Positions 9,166 through 18,285 of a DNA stretch of 49,785 nucleotides are shown piece by piece. Origin of the DNA: Salinisphaeraceae bacterium (GTDB taxonomy: Bacteria; Pseudomonadota; Gammaproteobacteria; Nevskiales; Salinisphaeraceae); contig NYTH01000044.1 in NCBI GenBank assembly GCA_002683405.1, forward strand, positions 1 to 49,785, read 5' to 3'. Below the pieces are notes generated by a model, which ran no database searches, was not told where the DNA came from, and was given only the letters and a program-made list of their open reading frames with translations. Every line of letters starts with the position of its first letter. Position 1 is the stretch's first letter. The translations under genes and the position numbers were made by a program.

Positions 9166-11421
9166 GTGCCGAAAAAGGCAGCGAACAGGAATGACTGGCA
9201 GCAGCGCGATCCGGCGCTCAAACGCGAGCAGCAGCGGTATGAGCATCCGGTACCCAGCCGTGAGCTGATCCTCCAGGATCTGCAGAAGCAGGGACGTCCC
9301 ATGACGCGCAAACAGCTGGCGAATCATTTCGGCCTGACGGTCGAGGCGGCGGGGAAGGCGCTGGATACACGCATTGCGGCCATGCTGCGCGATGGCCAAC
9401 TCGTGGAGAATCGGCGCGGCGCGCTGGGGCCGCTGGAACGCATGGACCTGGTGCGAGGTCGCGTACAGGGCCATCGCGACGGGTTCGGATTTCTCATCCC
9501 GGACGAGCCCGGTGAGGACGTATTCCTGAACCCCCGCCAGATGCGCGAACTGATGCATGGTGACCGGGCCGTGGTGCGTATTACCGGCTCGGACAATCGC
9601 GGCCGGCGCGAGGGCCGCGTAGTCGACGTGCTCGAGCGCGCCCACACGCGCATCGTCGGCCGCTACAGCCGGCAGAACAATTTCGGCCTGGTTATTCCGG
9701 ACAACTCGCGCATCCAGCATGACATCGTCGTGCCGGACGGGGAGCAGGGCGACGCGCGGGACGGCCAGGTCGTGACCGTCGAGCTGGTCGAGCCGCCGCG
9801 CAAGCGCGGTCAGCCGACCGGTCGCGTCATCGAGGTGCTGGGTGAGCATCTGGACCCGGGGCTGGAAATCGACATCGCCGTACGCGCGCACGGCATTCCG
9901 CACGAGTGGCCCGAGGAAGCACTGGCGCAGGCGCGCTCCATCGGTGACGTGGTGCCGGCCGAACACTACGCCAACCGCGTTGACCTGCGGGACCTGCCGC
10001 TCGTGACCATCGACGGTGAGGATGCCAAGGATTTCGACGACGCCGTGCACTGCGCGCCGACGGCCAAGGGCTGGAAGCTGTGGGTGGCGATAGCCGATGT
10101 CTCGGCCTACGTGGCGGTGGATTCGCCGCTGGACGCCGAAGCGCAGTCGCGCGGCACTTCGGTGTACTTTCCGGGCCACGTGGTGCCCATGCTCCCCGAA
10201 GCGCTGTCCAACGGACTGTGTTCACTGAATCCGAAAGTTGACCGGCTTTGCATGGTCTGCGAAATGCAGATCAACGCCGAGGGCGAGACCACGAAATCGT
10301 CGTTCTATCCGGCCGTCATCAACTCGCACGCACGGCTGACCTACACCCAGGTGGGCGCCTACCTGGAGCACGGCGACCACAAGGCGGTGCCGGCGGCCAT
10401 CGCCCCGCATCTCGATAGCCTCGAAGGCCTGTTCAACGCCTTGTTCGCGGCGCGCCGGCGACGCGGGGCGATCGAATTCGACAGTACCGAAACGCGCATC
10501 GTGTTCAATGAGCAGCGCAAGATTGACCGCATCGAGCCGGTCAGCCGCAATGTCGCGCATCGGCTGATCGAGGAGTGCATGATCGCCGCGAACGTGACTG
10601 CGGCCCGCTTTCTGGCGCGCAAAAAGATGCCGACGCTCTACCGGGTGCATCCCGGACCCGAGGCGGACCGGCTGCAGGAGCTGCGCGACTTTCTGGCCGA
10701 GCGGGGTCTGAGTCTGGGCGGCGGGTCCGACCCCGAGCCAAGGCATTTTGCGCGGGTGCTCGAACTGGCGGGTGCCCGCGAGGATGCCCGGCTGATCCAG
10801 ACCGTACTCATGCGCTCACTCACGCGCGCGGTGTATACGCCCGACAACAGCGGCCATTTCGGGCTGGCCCTGGAGCATTACGCGCACTTCACGTCACCGA
10901 TCCGGCGCTATCCCGACCTGTTGGTTCATCGCGCGATCCGCCACGTGCTTGACGGCGGCACGCCCGATCAGTTTGATTACAGCGGCGCCGCCATGGAGGC
11001 CCTTGGCGCCGGCTGTTCGGCGGCGGAATCCCGAGCCGACGAGGCCACCCGCGACGTGGACGACTGGCTCAAGTGCGAATACATGCGGGATCATCTGGGC
11101 GAGGAGTTTGGCGGCATCATTACCGGCGTGACGCCGTTCGGTCTTTTTGTTGAAATCGACGACGTGTACGCCTCCGGTTTGATACACGTGTCCAGCCTGC
11201 AGAATGACTATTATCATTTCGATGCGACCGCGCACCGGCTGCAGGGCGAACGTTCAGGTATGGTTCATCGCCTGGCCGATAGGGTACGCGTCAAGGTCGC
11301 CAGAGTTGATCTGGACGAACGCAAGATTGATTTTGAGCCCGCGGGCCTTGGGGGTGCGCGGAAATCTTCCGCAAAACCGGCTGGCCGGGGTCCGCGGAAG
11401 CAACGCAAGAAACGGAGATGA
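9166..11421 (+). CDS. rnr: Ribonuclease R
   Basis: Processive 3'-5' exoribonuclease that degrades structured RNA. About 751 residues from the GTG at 9166, chosen because AAGGGAG lies 5 nt before it; an in-frame ATG at 9121 would add 15 residues without a good ribosome-binding site. Order: N-terminal winged-helix segment (PSRELILQDLQKQGRPMTRKQLANHF), cold-shock domains, RNB catalytic domain with the acidic cluster IDGEDAKDFDDAV and with YAHFTSPIRRYPDL, S1 domain (GGIITGVTPFGLFVEIDD), and a basic Lys/Arg tail. Divergent from tRNA-Leu; its stop overlaps or nearly meets the next gene. Confidence 0.95.
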   Translation: MPKKAANRNDWQQRDPALKREQQRYEHPVPSRELILQDLQKQGRPMTRKQLANHFGLTVEAAGKALDTRIAAMLRDGQLVENRRGALGPLERMDLVRGRVQGHRDGFGFLIPDEPGEDVFLNPRQMRELMHGDRAVVRITGSDNRGRREGRVVDVLERAHTRIVGRYSRQNNFGLVIPDNSRIQHDIVVPDGEQGDARDGQVVTVELVEPPRKRGQPTGRVIEVLGEHLDPGLEIDIAVRAHGIPHEWPEEALAQARSIGDVVPAEHYANRVDLRDLPLVTIDGEDAKDFDDAVHCAPTAKGWKLWVAIADVSAYVAVDSPLDAEAQSRGTSVYFPGHVVPMLPEALSNGLCSLNPKVDRLCMVCEMQINAEGETTKSSFYPAVINSHARLTYTQVGAYLEHGDHKAVPAAIAPHLDSLEGLFNALFAARRRRGAIEFDSTETRIVFNEQRKIDRIEPVSRNVAHRLIEECMIAANVTAARFLARKKMPTLYRVHPGPEADRLQELRDFLAERGLSLGGGSDPEPRHFARVLELAGAREDARLIQTVLMRSLTRAVYTPDNSGHFGLALEHYAHFTSPIRRYPDLLVHRAIRHVLDGGTPDQFDYSGAAMEALGAGCSAAESRADEATRDVDDWLKCEYMRDHLGEEFGGIITGVTPFGLFVEIDDVYASGLIHVSSLQNDYYHFDATAHRLQGERSGMVHRLADRVRVKVARVDLDERKIDFEPAGLGGARKSSAKPAGRGPRKQRKKRR

Positions 11422-11426
11422 CAAAC

Positions 11427-12122
11427 ATGAGTAAAGCTCTATTGGCCGCAATCGTCGCCGGGTCCGTGGCCGTGGCAGGCTGCGCGGGCGATCCGAACCG
11501 GCGCGCCAAGATCGGCGCGGGCGTGGGTGCCGTGCTCGGCGGCGTCGCCGGCAAGCAGCTCGGCGACGAATCCGACACCAACGCCGCCATTGGCGCCGCG
11601 GTCGGTGCGCTGGCGGGCGGTGCCGTCGGCAACTACATGGATCGTCAGCACAAGGCCATGCAGGAACGCCTGGCGGCCGAAGCGGCTCGTGACGAGCTGT
11701 ACATCACCCGCATGGGCGGCAACGCCCTGCGTGTTGGCGTGGCGAGCGACGTGTCGTTTGCGGTAGACAGCGCCGATCTGCTGGCCGATGCCCAGACGAC
11801 CTTCAACAAGATCGCCAACGTGATGAAGGACTACGAAAAGACGGCTGTGCACGTCGTGGGCCATACCGACAGCACCGGCTCTGACAGCTACAACCAGAAG
11901 CTCTCGGAGCGTCGCGCCGCCAGCGTGGCCAGTTTCCTGGCGGCTCACGGCGTCGAAAGCTCGCGCGTGATCACCTGGGGCCGCGGCGAGACCGAGCCCG
12001 TGGGTGACAACGACACAAAGGCGGGCCGGGCCCGCAATCGCCGCGTCGACATCGTCATCAAGCCGATCGTCGAAGGCGAGGAAGGCGTGGCCTTCCAGGC
12101 GCCGCCCTATCTGGGCGCCTGA
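11427..12122 (+). CDS. OmpA-family lipoprotein with glycine-zipper segment
   Basis: Probable outer-membrane lipoprotein that binds peptidoglycan. A signal peptide ends in a lipobox (VAVAGC, Cys near residue 18). Next come two glycine-zipper stretches (GAGVGAVLGGVAGKQLG and GAAVGALAGGAVGNYMD), then a C-terminal OmpA-like domain with FAVDSADL, GHTDSTGSDSYNQKLSERRA and RNRRVDI. The start at 11427 has GGAG 9 nt upstream; an ATG at 11418 overlaps the rnr stop (ATGA) and is the alternative. Related to YiaD-type proteins; the specific role is unknown. An intrinsic terminator follows. Confidence 0.9.
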   Translation: MSKALLAAIVAGSVAVAGCAGDPNRRAKIGAGVGAVLGGVAGKQLGDESDTNAAIGAAVGALAGGAVGNYMDRQHKAMQERLAAEAARDELYITRMGGNALRVGVASDVSFAVDSADLLADAQTTFNKIANVMKDYEKTAVHVVGHTDSTGSDSYNQKLSERRAASVASFLAAHGVESSRVITWGRGETEPVGDNDTKAGRARNRRVDIVIKPIVEGEEGVAFQAPPYLGA

Positions 12123-12147
12123 TTCGGGTCGCCGCAAGGTGTTCAAG

Positions 12148-12173
12148 GGGAGGGCTTCGTGCCCTCCCTTTTT
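12148..12173 (+). terminator. Intrinsic terminator after the OmpA-family lipoprotein gene
   Basis: GGGAGGGC, loop TTCGT, GCCCTCCC, then TTTTT. Eight perfect GC-rich pairs and a T tract, 25 bp after the stop codon. Confidence 0.92.
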
Positions 12174-12181
12174 AGTGGGCG

Positions 12182-12922
12182 ATGCCAATGTCTGACGAGT
12201 TGATCGGCGGTTTTCACGCCGTGATGGCGGCCGTGGAATCCGGCCGCGAGGTCTCCGAGGTCCTGTTGCGGACGGGGCGCGATGACCGGCGTGCGCAAAC
12301 CCTGATGACCCGGGCCAGCGAGCGGGGCGTGCCGGTGCGACGGGTGTCGGCTAGCGAACTCGACGCGCGGCTGCCGGATACCCGCCACCAGGGCGTGGCC
12401 GCCGTGGTGCCTGATTCGCCCGCGCTGGATGAGCACGCGCTGCTCGCGCTCGTGGGGCGCAGCGAGCGGCCGCTGCTGCTTGCGCTTGACCAGGTGCAGG
12501 ACCCGCACAACCTGGGCGCCTGTCTCAGGACGGCCGCCGCCGCCGGCTGCGACGCCGTCATCCTGCCGCGGGACCGTTCGGCCGGGCTGACGGCGGCCAC
12601 TCGCAAGGTCGCCGCTGGTGGAGCCGAAGCGGTGCCGGTGGTCCATGTCACCAACCTGGTGCGCTGTATCAAGCGGCTGCAGCAGGCCGGCTGCTGGGTG
12701 GCCGGCACGGACGGTCAGGCCGAGCAGGGGCTGTACGAGGCGGATCTGACCGGCCCGCTGCTGCTGGTCATGGGCGGCGAAGCCGAGGGGCTGCGTCGGC
12801 TCACCCGGGAAAGCTGCGACTGGCTGCTGCGTATTCCCATGAGTTCGGCCGTGCAGAGTCTCAACGTGTCGGTCGCGGCCGGCATTTGCCTGTTCGAGGC
12901 GCGTCGCCAGCGCAGCGCTTGA
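12182..12922 (+). CDS. rlmB: 23S rRNA (guanosine-2'-O-)-methyltransferase RlmB
   Basis: SpoU/TrmH-family (SPOUT) enzyme methylating G2251 of 23S rRNA with S-adenosylmethionine. 246 residues. An N-terminal substrate-binding domain (GGFHAVMAAVESG) precedes the three SPOUT motifs: LDQVQDPHNLGACLRTA, VMGGEAEGLRRLT and IPMSSAVQSLNVSVAAGI, the last forming the trefoil knot. ATG at 12188 is an alternative start. It sits between rnr and rpsF, as in E. coli. Confidence 0.96.
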   Translation: MPMSDELIGGFHAVMAAVESGREVSEVLLRTGRDDRRAQTLMTRASERGVPVRRVSASELDARLPDTRHQGVAAVVPDSPALDEHALLALVGRSERPLLLALDQVQDPHNLGACLRTAAAAGCDAVILPRDRSAGLTAATRKVAAGGAEAVPVVHVTNLVRCIKRLQQAGCWVAGTDGQAEQGLYEADLTGPLLLVMGGEAEGLRRLTRESCDWLLRIPMSSAVQSLNVSVAAGICLFEARRQRSA

Positions 12923-12938
12923 CCAACGCCGCGAAGCG

Positions 12939-12967
12939 TTGCAATAGCCCGGCCATTTGCCTATTAT
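12939..12967 (+). promoter_or_regulatory. Strong promoter for the rpsF operon
   Basis: TTGCAA (12939-12944), a 17-bp spacer, TATTAT (12962-12967). Predicted transcription start near 12974, leaving a leader of about 87 nt before rpsF. Confidence 0.7.
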
Positions 12968-12979
12968 TCGCCGCCCTTT

Positions 12980-13003
12980 CCGGGCCATCGGCTGATGACC
13001 CGG
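12980..13003 (+). promoter_or_regulatory. Leader hairpin upstream of rpsF, possible S6:S18 control site
   Basis: CCGGG (12980-12984) pairs with CCCGG (12999-13003); inside, CATC pairs with GATG around a GGCT loop, with a C/A mismatch between the two stems. It lies at the very start of the predicted rpsF transcript. Many bacteria have an S6:S18-binding stem-loop in this leader; assignment to that class is inference. Confidence 0.4.
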
Positions 13004-13060
13004 TCTCCTTGCTCCACATTGCGGCGCGCTGCGATGGGGGCGTAATCCATAGGGAGCATA

Positions 13061-13420
13061 ATGCGACACTATGAAATCGTGTTTCTGGTCCACCCTGACC
13101 AGAGTGAGCAGGTGCCCGCGATGATTGACAAGTATCGCGGCATCGTCGAAGCCCACGGCGGCAAGGTCCATCGTCTCGAGGACTGGGGGCGGCGGCAGCT
13201 TGCCTACCCGATCCACAAGCTGCACAAGGCGCACTACGTGCTGATGAACGTCGAGTGCGGCAAGGACGAGCTGGAGGAGCTGGAAAGCGTCTTCAAGTTC
13301 AACGATGCCGTCCTGCGTCACCTGACCCTGAGCCGCCACAAGGCCGACGTCGACGCGTCGCCGCTGGCCCGCAAAGCCGAGTCCGAGGAGCGCAAGCCCG
13401 CCTCGGCCGCCACGGAGTAA
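13061..13420 (+). CDS. rpsF: 30S ribosomal protein S6
   Basis: Small-subunit protein of the platform that binds S18. 119 residues. The fold begins [17 protein letters not shown] and contains [22 protein letters not shown] and [11 protein letters not shown]; the C-terminal tail ([15 protein letters not shown]) is charged, as in E. coli S6. A good GGGAG ribosome-binding site precedes the start. First gene of the rpsF-rpsR-rplI operon; priB is absent between rpsF and rpsR. Confidence 0.98.
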   Translation: MRHYEIVFLVHPDQSEQVPAMIDKYRGIVEAHGGKVHRLEDWGRRQLAYPIHKLHKAHYVLMNVECGKDELEELESVFKFNDAVLRHLTLSRHKADVDASPLARKAESEERKPASAATE

Positions 13421-13424
13421 TCCC

Positions 13425-13655
13425 ATGTCACGTTTTTTCCGTCGCAGACGTTTCTGCCGCTTCACCGCTGAAGGCGTCGAAGAGATCGATTACAAGGACA
13501 TCGAGACGCTGAAGGCCTACATCACCGAAACCGGCAAGATCGTGCCCAGCCGTATCACCGGTACGGCGGCCCGCTACCAGCGGCAGTTGTCCACCGCGGT
13601 CAAGCGCGCCCGTTTTCTGGCGCTGCTGCCCTACACCGACCGTCACTCACCCTAG
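13425..13655 (+). CDS. rpsR: 30S ribosomal protein S18
   Basis: 76 residues, the usual length. RRRRFCRF at the N terminus, then [27 protein letters not shown] and [20 protein letters not shown], a near-canonical S18. It binds S6 and 16S rRNA in the platform. Only 4 bp separate it from rpsF and 9 bp from rplI. Confidence 0.98.
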   Translation: MSRFFRRRRFCRFTAEGVEEIDYKDIETLKAYITETGKIVPSRITGTAARYQRQLSTAVKRARFLALLPYTDRHSP

Positions 13656-13664
13656 GAGCGCATC

Positions 13665-14249
13665 ATGGACGTCATTCTGCTGCAAAAGGTGCGCAACCTC
13701 GGCGATCTGGGTGACCAGGTGAAGGTGCGTCCGGGTTACGGCCGCAACTATCTCATGCCCAAGGGCATGGCGCTGCCCGCGACCAAGGACAACGTGGCCT
13801 ACTTCGAGGAGCGCAAATCCGAGCTGATGGCCGCGTCGGCCGAGCGCATCGACAACGCCAAGGGCCGTGCGGCCCGCTTCGAGGGGCAGTCGGTCATCAT
13901 CCCGATGCGCGCCAGCGACGAAGGCAAGCTCTACGGTTCGGTGGGTCCGCAGGAAATTGCCGAACAGGCCGTCGAGGACGGCTTCGAGCTGATCGCCAAG
14001 GAAGTCACGCTGCCGGCCGGTCTGATCCGCACGATCGGCGAACACCGCGTGGTGCTGCAGCTGCACCCCGAGGTCGAGTCGGAGTTGAAGGTCATCGTGG
14101 CCGAGCTGACCGATCAGGGCATTCGCATGCCGCCAACCGAGGCCGAGGCCCTGGCGCGCATCGAAGCCGAGGAAGCCGAAGCCGAGGCGGCTGCGCAAGC
14201 GGCAGCCGAAGAGCGCGAAGCCCGCGCCGCCGAGGAAGAAGACTTCTAG
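13665..14249 (+). CDS. rplI: 50S ribosomal protein L9 with acidic C-terminal extension
   Basis: Primary 23S rRNA-binding protein of the large-subunit stalk region. The N-terminal domain (MDVILLQKVRNLGDLGDQVKVRPGYGRNYLMP), connecting helix and C-terminal domain are all present in the first 150 residues. The protein is 194 residues against about 149 in E. coli: the extra part is a Glu/Ala helix-like tail (roughly 150-194). A good GGAG site precedes the ATG. A terminator follows 20 bp later. Confidence 0.97.
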   Translation: MDVILLQKVRNLGDLGDQVKVRPGYGRNYLMPKGMALPATKDNVAYFEERKSELMAASAERIDNAKGRAARFEGQSVIIPMRASDEGKLYGSVGPQEIAEQAVEDGFELIAKEVTLPAGLIRTIGEHRVVLQLHPEVESELKVIVAELTDQGIRMPPTEAEALARIEAEEAEAEAAAQAAAEEREARAAEEEDF

Positions 14250-14269
14250 CCCCGGCATTGCGCGGTCAG

Positions 14270-14316
14270 GCCGCAGCCGTTGTCCGGGGTCAGCCCGGGC
14301 CGGCTGCGGCTTTTTT
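14270..14316 (+). terminator. Intrinsic terminator of the rpsF-rpsR-rplI operon
   Basis: GCCGCAGCCG (14270-14279) pairs with CGGCTGCGGC (14301-14310), a 10-bp perfect stem with a further CCGGG/CCCGG pairing in the loop, followed by TTTTTT. Confidence 0.9.
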
Positions 14317-14387
14317 GTTTGCGACGGGCCGTTGGGTAAACTGCTGGCTCGCTGACTCCTGCCTTCCTGCACATTCAGGCGCTCGCC

Positions 14388-15746
14388 ATGGCCGAAGCCA
14401 AACTTCCCCCGCATTCGCTCGAGGCCGAGCAGGCCGTGCTTGGCGGGCTGATGCTGGCGGAAGAAGCCTGGGATGAGATTGCCGGGCAGGTGGGGGAGCA
14501 GGACTTCTACCGCGAAGATCATCGCTATCTGTTCCGCTGTCTGTCGGAATTGGCCGATCGCGGCAAGCCGCGCGACGTGGTGGTCGCCACCGAGTGGCTG
14601 CGCAACGAGGGATTGCTCGACCGGGCGGGGGGCGCCGCCTATGTGGGCAACCTCGCCATCGATACGCCGAGCGCGGCCAATATCCGGGCATATGCGGAGA
14701 TCGTGCGCGAGCGCTCGGTCATGCGTCAGCTCATTCGGGTGGGCACACAGATCACCGAGATGGGGTTCAGCGAGAAGGGCCAGGACAGCCCGGCCATGCT
14801 GGACCAGGCTGAGCGCCTGATTTTCGAGATCGGGGAGCAGACCCGTGGCGCCGGCGAGGGCGCGCAGGGGCTTCGTGATCTGCTTAAAAAGGCGATCGGT
14901 CGCATCGAATACCTGGTGGAGAACCAGGGAGCGTTTACCGGCCTGCCCACCGGGCTGAACAAGTTCGATGAAATGACCAACGGCCTGCAGCCCTCCGACC
15001 TGATCATCATTGCCGGTCGGCCCTCCATGGGCAAGACCAGTTTTGCCATGAACATCGTGGAGAACGTCTGCATCAAGGAGCAGAAGCCGGTGGCGGTGTT
15101 TTCCATGGAAATGTCCGCCGAGCAGCTGGTCATGAGAATGATCTCCAGCTGGGGTCGTGTGGATCAGGGGCGGCTGCGCAGCGGGCAGCTCAACGAGGAG
15201 GACTGGCCGCGCATCACGTCGGCCATTTCCATCATGAGCGAGAACGCCCGGCTGTTTATTGACGACTCCCCGGCGCTGTCGCCCTCCGAGCTGCGCGCGC
15301 GCGCCAGACGCCTCAAGCGCGAGCACGATATCGGCCTGATCATGGTCGACTACCTGCAGCTCATGCAGGTGCCCGGGACCGGCGAGAACCGCACCAACGA
15401 GATCTCGGAAATATCCCGCGGGCTCAAGGCCATCGCCAAGGAGCTGGATGTGCCGGTCATCGCGCTGTCGCAGCTCAATCGCCAGGTGGAGCAGCGCGAC
15501 AACAAGCGCCCCCGCATGTCGGACCTGCGCGAGTCGGGCGGTATCGAGCAGGATGCCGATCTCATCGTCTTCATCTATCGCGATGAGGTCTATAACCCGG
15601 ATACCGACGCCAAGGGTCTGGCCGAGATCATCATCGGCAAGCAGCGAAACGGCCCGCTGGGTACCGCGGAGGCGGCTTTCCTGGGGCAGTTCACGCGCTT
15701 CGAGAATTACACCGACCGCTACGATGACTGGGATGGTCTGGAGTAG
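14388..15746 (+). CDS. dnaB: Replicative DNA helicase DnaB
   Basis: Hexameric 5'-3' helicase that drives the replication fork. 452 residues. The N-terminal domain begins PPHSLEAEQAVLGGLM. The RecA-like domain has Walker A (GRPSMGKTSF, near residue 212), FSMEMSAEQL, Walker B (LIMVDYLQLM), LSQLNRQVEQR and the arginine-finger region (LRESGGIEQDADLIVFIYRDE). No intein. Downstream alr is 18 bp away, as in E. coli. Confidence 0.98.
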   Translation: MAEAKLPPHSLEAEQAVLGGLMLAEEAWDEIAGQVGEQDFYREDHRYLFRCLSELADRGKPRDVVVATEWLRNEGLLDRAGGAAYVGNLAIDTPSAANIRAYAEIVRERSVMRQLIRVGTQITEMGFSEKGQDSPAMLDQAERLIFEIGEQTRGAGEGAQGLRDLLKKAIGRIEYLVENQGAFTGLPTGLNKFDEMTNGLQPSDLIIIAGRPSMGKTSFAMNIVENVCIKEQKPVAVFSMEMSAEQLVMRMISSWGRVDQGRLRSGQLNEEDWPRITSAISIMSENARLFIDDSPALSPSELRARARRLKREHDIGLIMVDYLQLMQVPGTGENRTNEISEISRGLKAIAKELDVPVIALSQLNRQVEQRDNKRPRMSDLRESGGIEQDADLIVFIYRDEVYNPDTDAKGLAEIIIGKQRNGPLGTAEAAFLGQFTRFENYTDRYDDWDGLE

Positions 15747-15764
15747 CGCTCGCCCGGCCTGCCC

Positions 15765-16895
15765 GTGGACATGAGCGACGCGGTTCTCGCCAGAGTTGAC
15801 CTGGGTGCCCTACGCCACAATGTGGCCCGGGTGCGCGCCTTCGCGCCGGGCCGCGCGGTGTACGCCGCCATCAAGTCCGACGGCTACGGGCACGGCGCCC
15901 TGCCGGTGGCCCGGGCGCTGCGCCATCACGTCGACGGCTTCGCGGTGGCGCGGCTCGAGGAGGCGCTAAAGCTGCGTGAGGGCGGCATGACCGGCGTGCC
16001 GATCCTGCTGCTCAGCGAGCGGCTCGGCGCGGCCGCCATCGAATCGGTTATCCGGCACGAGCTGGAACCGCTGCTGTATCAGCCCGGTCAACTCCAGCGT
16101 TTGCAGGCGCACGGCGCCGCCGGCCTGCGAGTCTGGGTCAAGATCGACAGCGGCATGCATCGGCTGGGTTTTCCGGTGACGCAGGCCGCCGAGGTGCTGG
16201 ACGAGCTGCGCGCTGCGCCCGGACTGACCCTGGCCGGCTGGGTGACGCATCTGGCCTGCGCCGATGACGTTCACAGCCCCATGACGGAGCGCCAGGTTCG
16301 CGTGTTCAGCGACGCGGTCGAGCGCCTGCCCGGCGTGAAATCCATAGCCAATTCGGCCGGGGTGGTCGCCTGGCCCGGCAGTCACGCGGATATGGTTCGC
16401 CCCGGCATCATGCTCTACGGCGCATCGCCCCTGCTGGATCAGAGCGCGCAGACGCTGCGCCTGCGGCCGGCCATGACCCTGACCACGTCGGTCATCAGCA
16501 TTCAGCGGCTGGAGGCCGGAGAAACCGTGGGCTATGGCGCCACCTGGCAGGCCTGCGCGCCCGCCACCATCGCCGTGGCGGGCATCGGCTACGGCGACGG
16601 CTATCCGCGCCACGCCGGCTCGGGTACCCCGGTCCTGGTGAACGGGCAGCGCTGCGAACTGGCGGGCCGGGTGTCCATGGACATGATCACCATTCGAATC
16701 CCCGACGGCATGCCGGTGGCGGTCGGCGATCCGGTCACGCTGTGGGGCGAGGGGCTGCCGGCGGATGAAGTGGCGCGTGCGGCCGGCACGATTGCCTACG
16801 AGTTGTTCTGCCGACTGTCCGCCCGGGTACGGTTCAGCTATGCGGACAACGAGGCGACGCTGCCGGGCGAATCCATTTCGGCGCACGACCGCTGA
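15765..16895 (+). CDS. alr: Alanine racemase
   Basis: PLP enzyme making D-alanine for peptidoglycan. 376 residues. The PLP-binding lysine is K37 in YAAIKSDGYGHG, where most family members have VVKANAYGHG. The catalytic tyrosine is Y276 in GIGYGDGYPR; VRPGIMLYG and the GRVSMDM segment are present. ATG at 15771 is an alternative start two codons later. It lies between dnaB and radA. Confidence 0.96.
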   Translation: MDMSDAVLARVDLGALRHNVARVRAFAPGRAVYAAIKSDGYGHGALPVARALRHHVDGFAVARLEEALKLREGGMTGVPILLLSERLGAAAIESVIRHELEPLLYQPGQLQRLQAHGAAGLRVWVKIDSGMHRLGFPVTQAAEVLDELRAAPGLTLAGWVTHLACADDVHSPMTERQVRVFSDAVERLPGVKSIANSAGVVAWPGSHADMVRPGIMLYGASPLLDQSAQTLRLRPAMTLTTSVISIQRLEAGETVGYGATWQACAPATIAVAGIGYGDGYPRHAGSGTPVLVNGQRCELAGRVSMDMITIRIPDGMPVAVGDPVTLWGEGLPADEVARAAGTIAYELFCRLSARVRFSYADNEATLPGESISAHDR

Positions 16896-16907
16896 GTCCC
16901 TAGAGAC

Positions 16908-18266
16908 ATGGCCAGAAGCAAATCGGTGTTCGTGTGTGACCAGTGTGGTGCCCAGCAGCCTAAGTGGGCCGGGCAGTGCGCGGATTGCGGCGCCTGGAAC
17001 AGCCTGACCGAAGGAGCGCCCGCCGCTGTGCCCAAGGGGCGCGAGGGTGGCTATACCGGCGGCACCGAGTCACGCGTGCGCCGCCTTGCCGATATCGAAC
17101 CCGGTCAGACGCCGCGCGCGCCCACCGGTCTGGCGGAGCTTGATCGCGTGCTCGGCGGCGGTCTGGTGCCGGGTTCGGTGGTGCTCATCGGCGGTGACCC
17201 GGGCATCGGCAAGTCCACGATTCTGCTGCAGATGCTGGCTGCGCTGGATGGCGTGCGCGGTCTGTATGTCACCGGCGAGGAGTCGCTGGAACAGGTTCAT
17301 CTGCGAGCGCAGCGCCTGGGCGTGGCGGCCGGCGAACTCGGGCTGCTCGCGGAAACCTGCGTGGAGCGGGTGCTGTCGCTGGCGCAGTCGGAAAACCCGC
17401 AGCTGATGGTGATCGATTCCATCCAGACCATCTTCAGCCAGGCGCTGACGTCGGCACCGGGGTCGGTGTCCCAGCTGCGCGAGTCGGCCGCCATGCTGGT
17501 CCGCTTCGCCAAATCCACCGGCACCGCCCTGATCCTCGTGGGCCACGTGACCAAGGAGGGCGTAATCGCAGGCCCGCGGGTGCTTGAGCACATGGTGGAC
17601 ACGGTGCTGTATTTCGAGGCCGAGGCCAGCAGCCGCTTTCGGGTGATTCGTGCGGTCAAGAATCGATTCGGCGCAGTGAACGAACTGGGCGTGTTTGCCA
17701 TGACCGATGGCGGGCTGAAGGAGGTGGCGAACCCGTCGGCCATATTCCTGTCGCGGCATGATGAAGCGGTCGCCGGCAGCGTCATCATGGTCACCCGCGA
17801 GGGCAGCCGGCCCATGCTGGTCGAGGTGCAGGCGCTCGTGGACGAGTCCCACCTTCACAATCCGCGCCGCGTGGCGCTGGGGCCCGAAGGCAACCGGCTG
17901 GCCATGCTGCTGGCGGTACTCCACCGCCACGGCGGCGTTGCGCTGACCGATCAGGACGTGTTCGTGAACGTCGTGGGCGGCATCCGCGTGAGTGAGCCGG
18001 CGGCCGATCTGGCCGTCGTGCTGGCGGCGCTATCCAGCTTTCGTGATCGGCCGCTGCCGCGCGAACTCGTGGTTTTCGGCGAGATCGGTCTGGCGGGCGA
18101 GATCAGGCCGGTGCCGGGCGGCGAGGACCGCCTGCGGGAGGCCGCCAAGCACGGCTTCAAGCGGGCCATCGTGCCGGCCGCCAATGCGCCCAAGTCCGGG
18201 CGCGGGCCCGAAGGGTTGCAGATTACGGCGGTGCGGCGATTGAGCGAGGCCCTCGACCACCTCTAG
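16908..18266 (+). CDS. radA: DNA repair protein RadA
   Basis: RecA-like ATPase that aids branch migration in recombination. 452 residues. A C4 zinc finger at the N terminus (CDQCGAQQPKWAGQCADCGAWNS), Walker A (GGDPGIGKST, near residue 100), Walker B (MVIDSIQT), the RadA-specific KNRFGAVNELGVF, and a Lon-like C-terminal domain ending around GEIGLAGEIRPV. Twelve bp after alr, so probably in the same transcript. It converges with the CNNM gene on the other strand. Confidence 0.97.
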   Translation: MARSKSVFVCDQCGAQQPKWAGQCADCGAWNSLTEGAPAAVPKGREGGYTGGTESRVRRLADIEPGQTPRAPTGLAELDRVLGGGLVPGSVVLIGGDPGIGKSTILLQMLAALDGVRGLYVTGEESLEQVHLRAQRLGVAAGELGLLAETCVERVLSLAQSENPQLMVIDSIQTIFSQALTSAPGSVSQLRESAAMLVRFAKSTGTALILVGHVTKEGVIAGPRVLEHMVDTVLYFEAEASSRFRVIRAVKNRFGAVNELGVFAMTDGGLKEVANPSAIFLSRHDEAVAGSVIMVTREGSRPMLVEVQALVDESHLHNPRRVALGPEGNRLAMLLAVLHRHGGVALTDQDVFVNVVGGIRVSEPAADLAVVLAALSSFRDRPLPRELVVFGEIGLAGEIRPVPGGEDRLREAAKHGFKRAIVPAANAPKSGRGPEGLQITAVRRLSEALDHL

Positions 18267-18285
18267 CAGTTTCCGCTTGGGCGAA

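Noticed and set aside
8710-10179. Long leftward open frame (489 codons) antisense to rnr
   Set aside because: It covers the tRNA gene, the repeats and the conserved RNase R coding strand; no family motifs. Typical antisense frame in GC-rich DNA.
13647-15326. 559-codon leftward open frame opposite rplI and dnaB
   Set aside because: Fully antisense to two highly conserved genes, His/Gln/Gly-rich composition and no recognisable domain.
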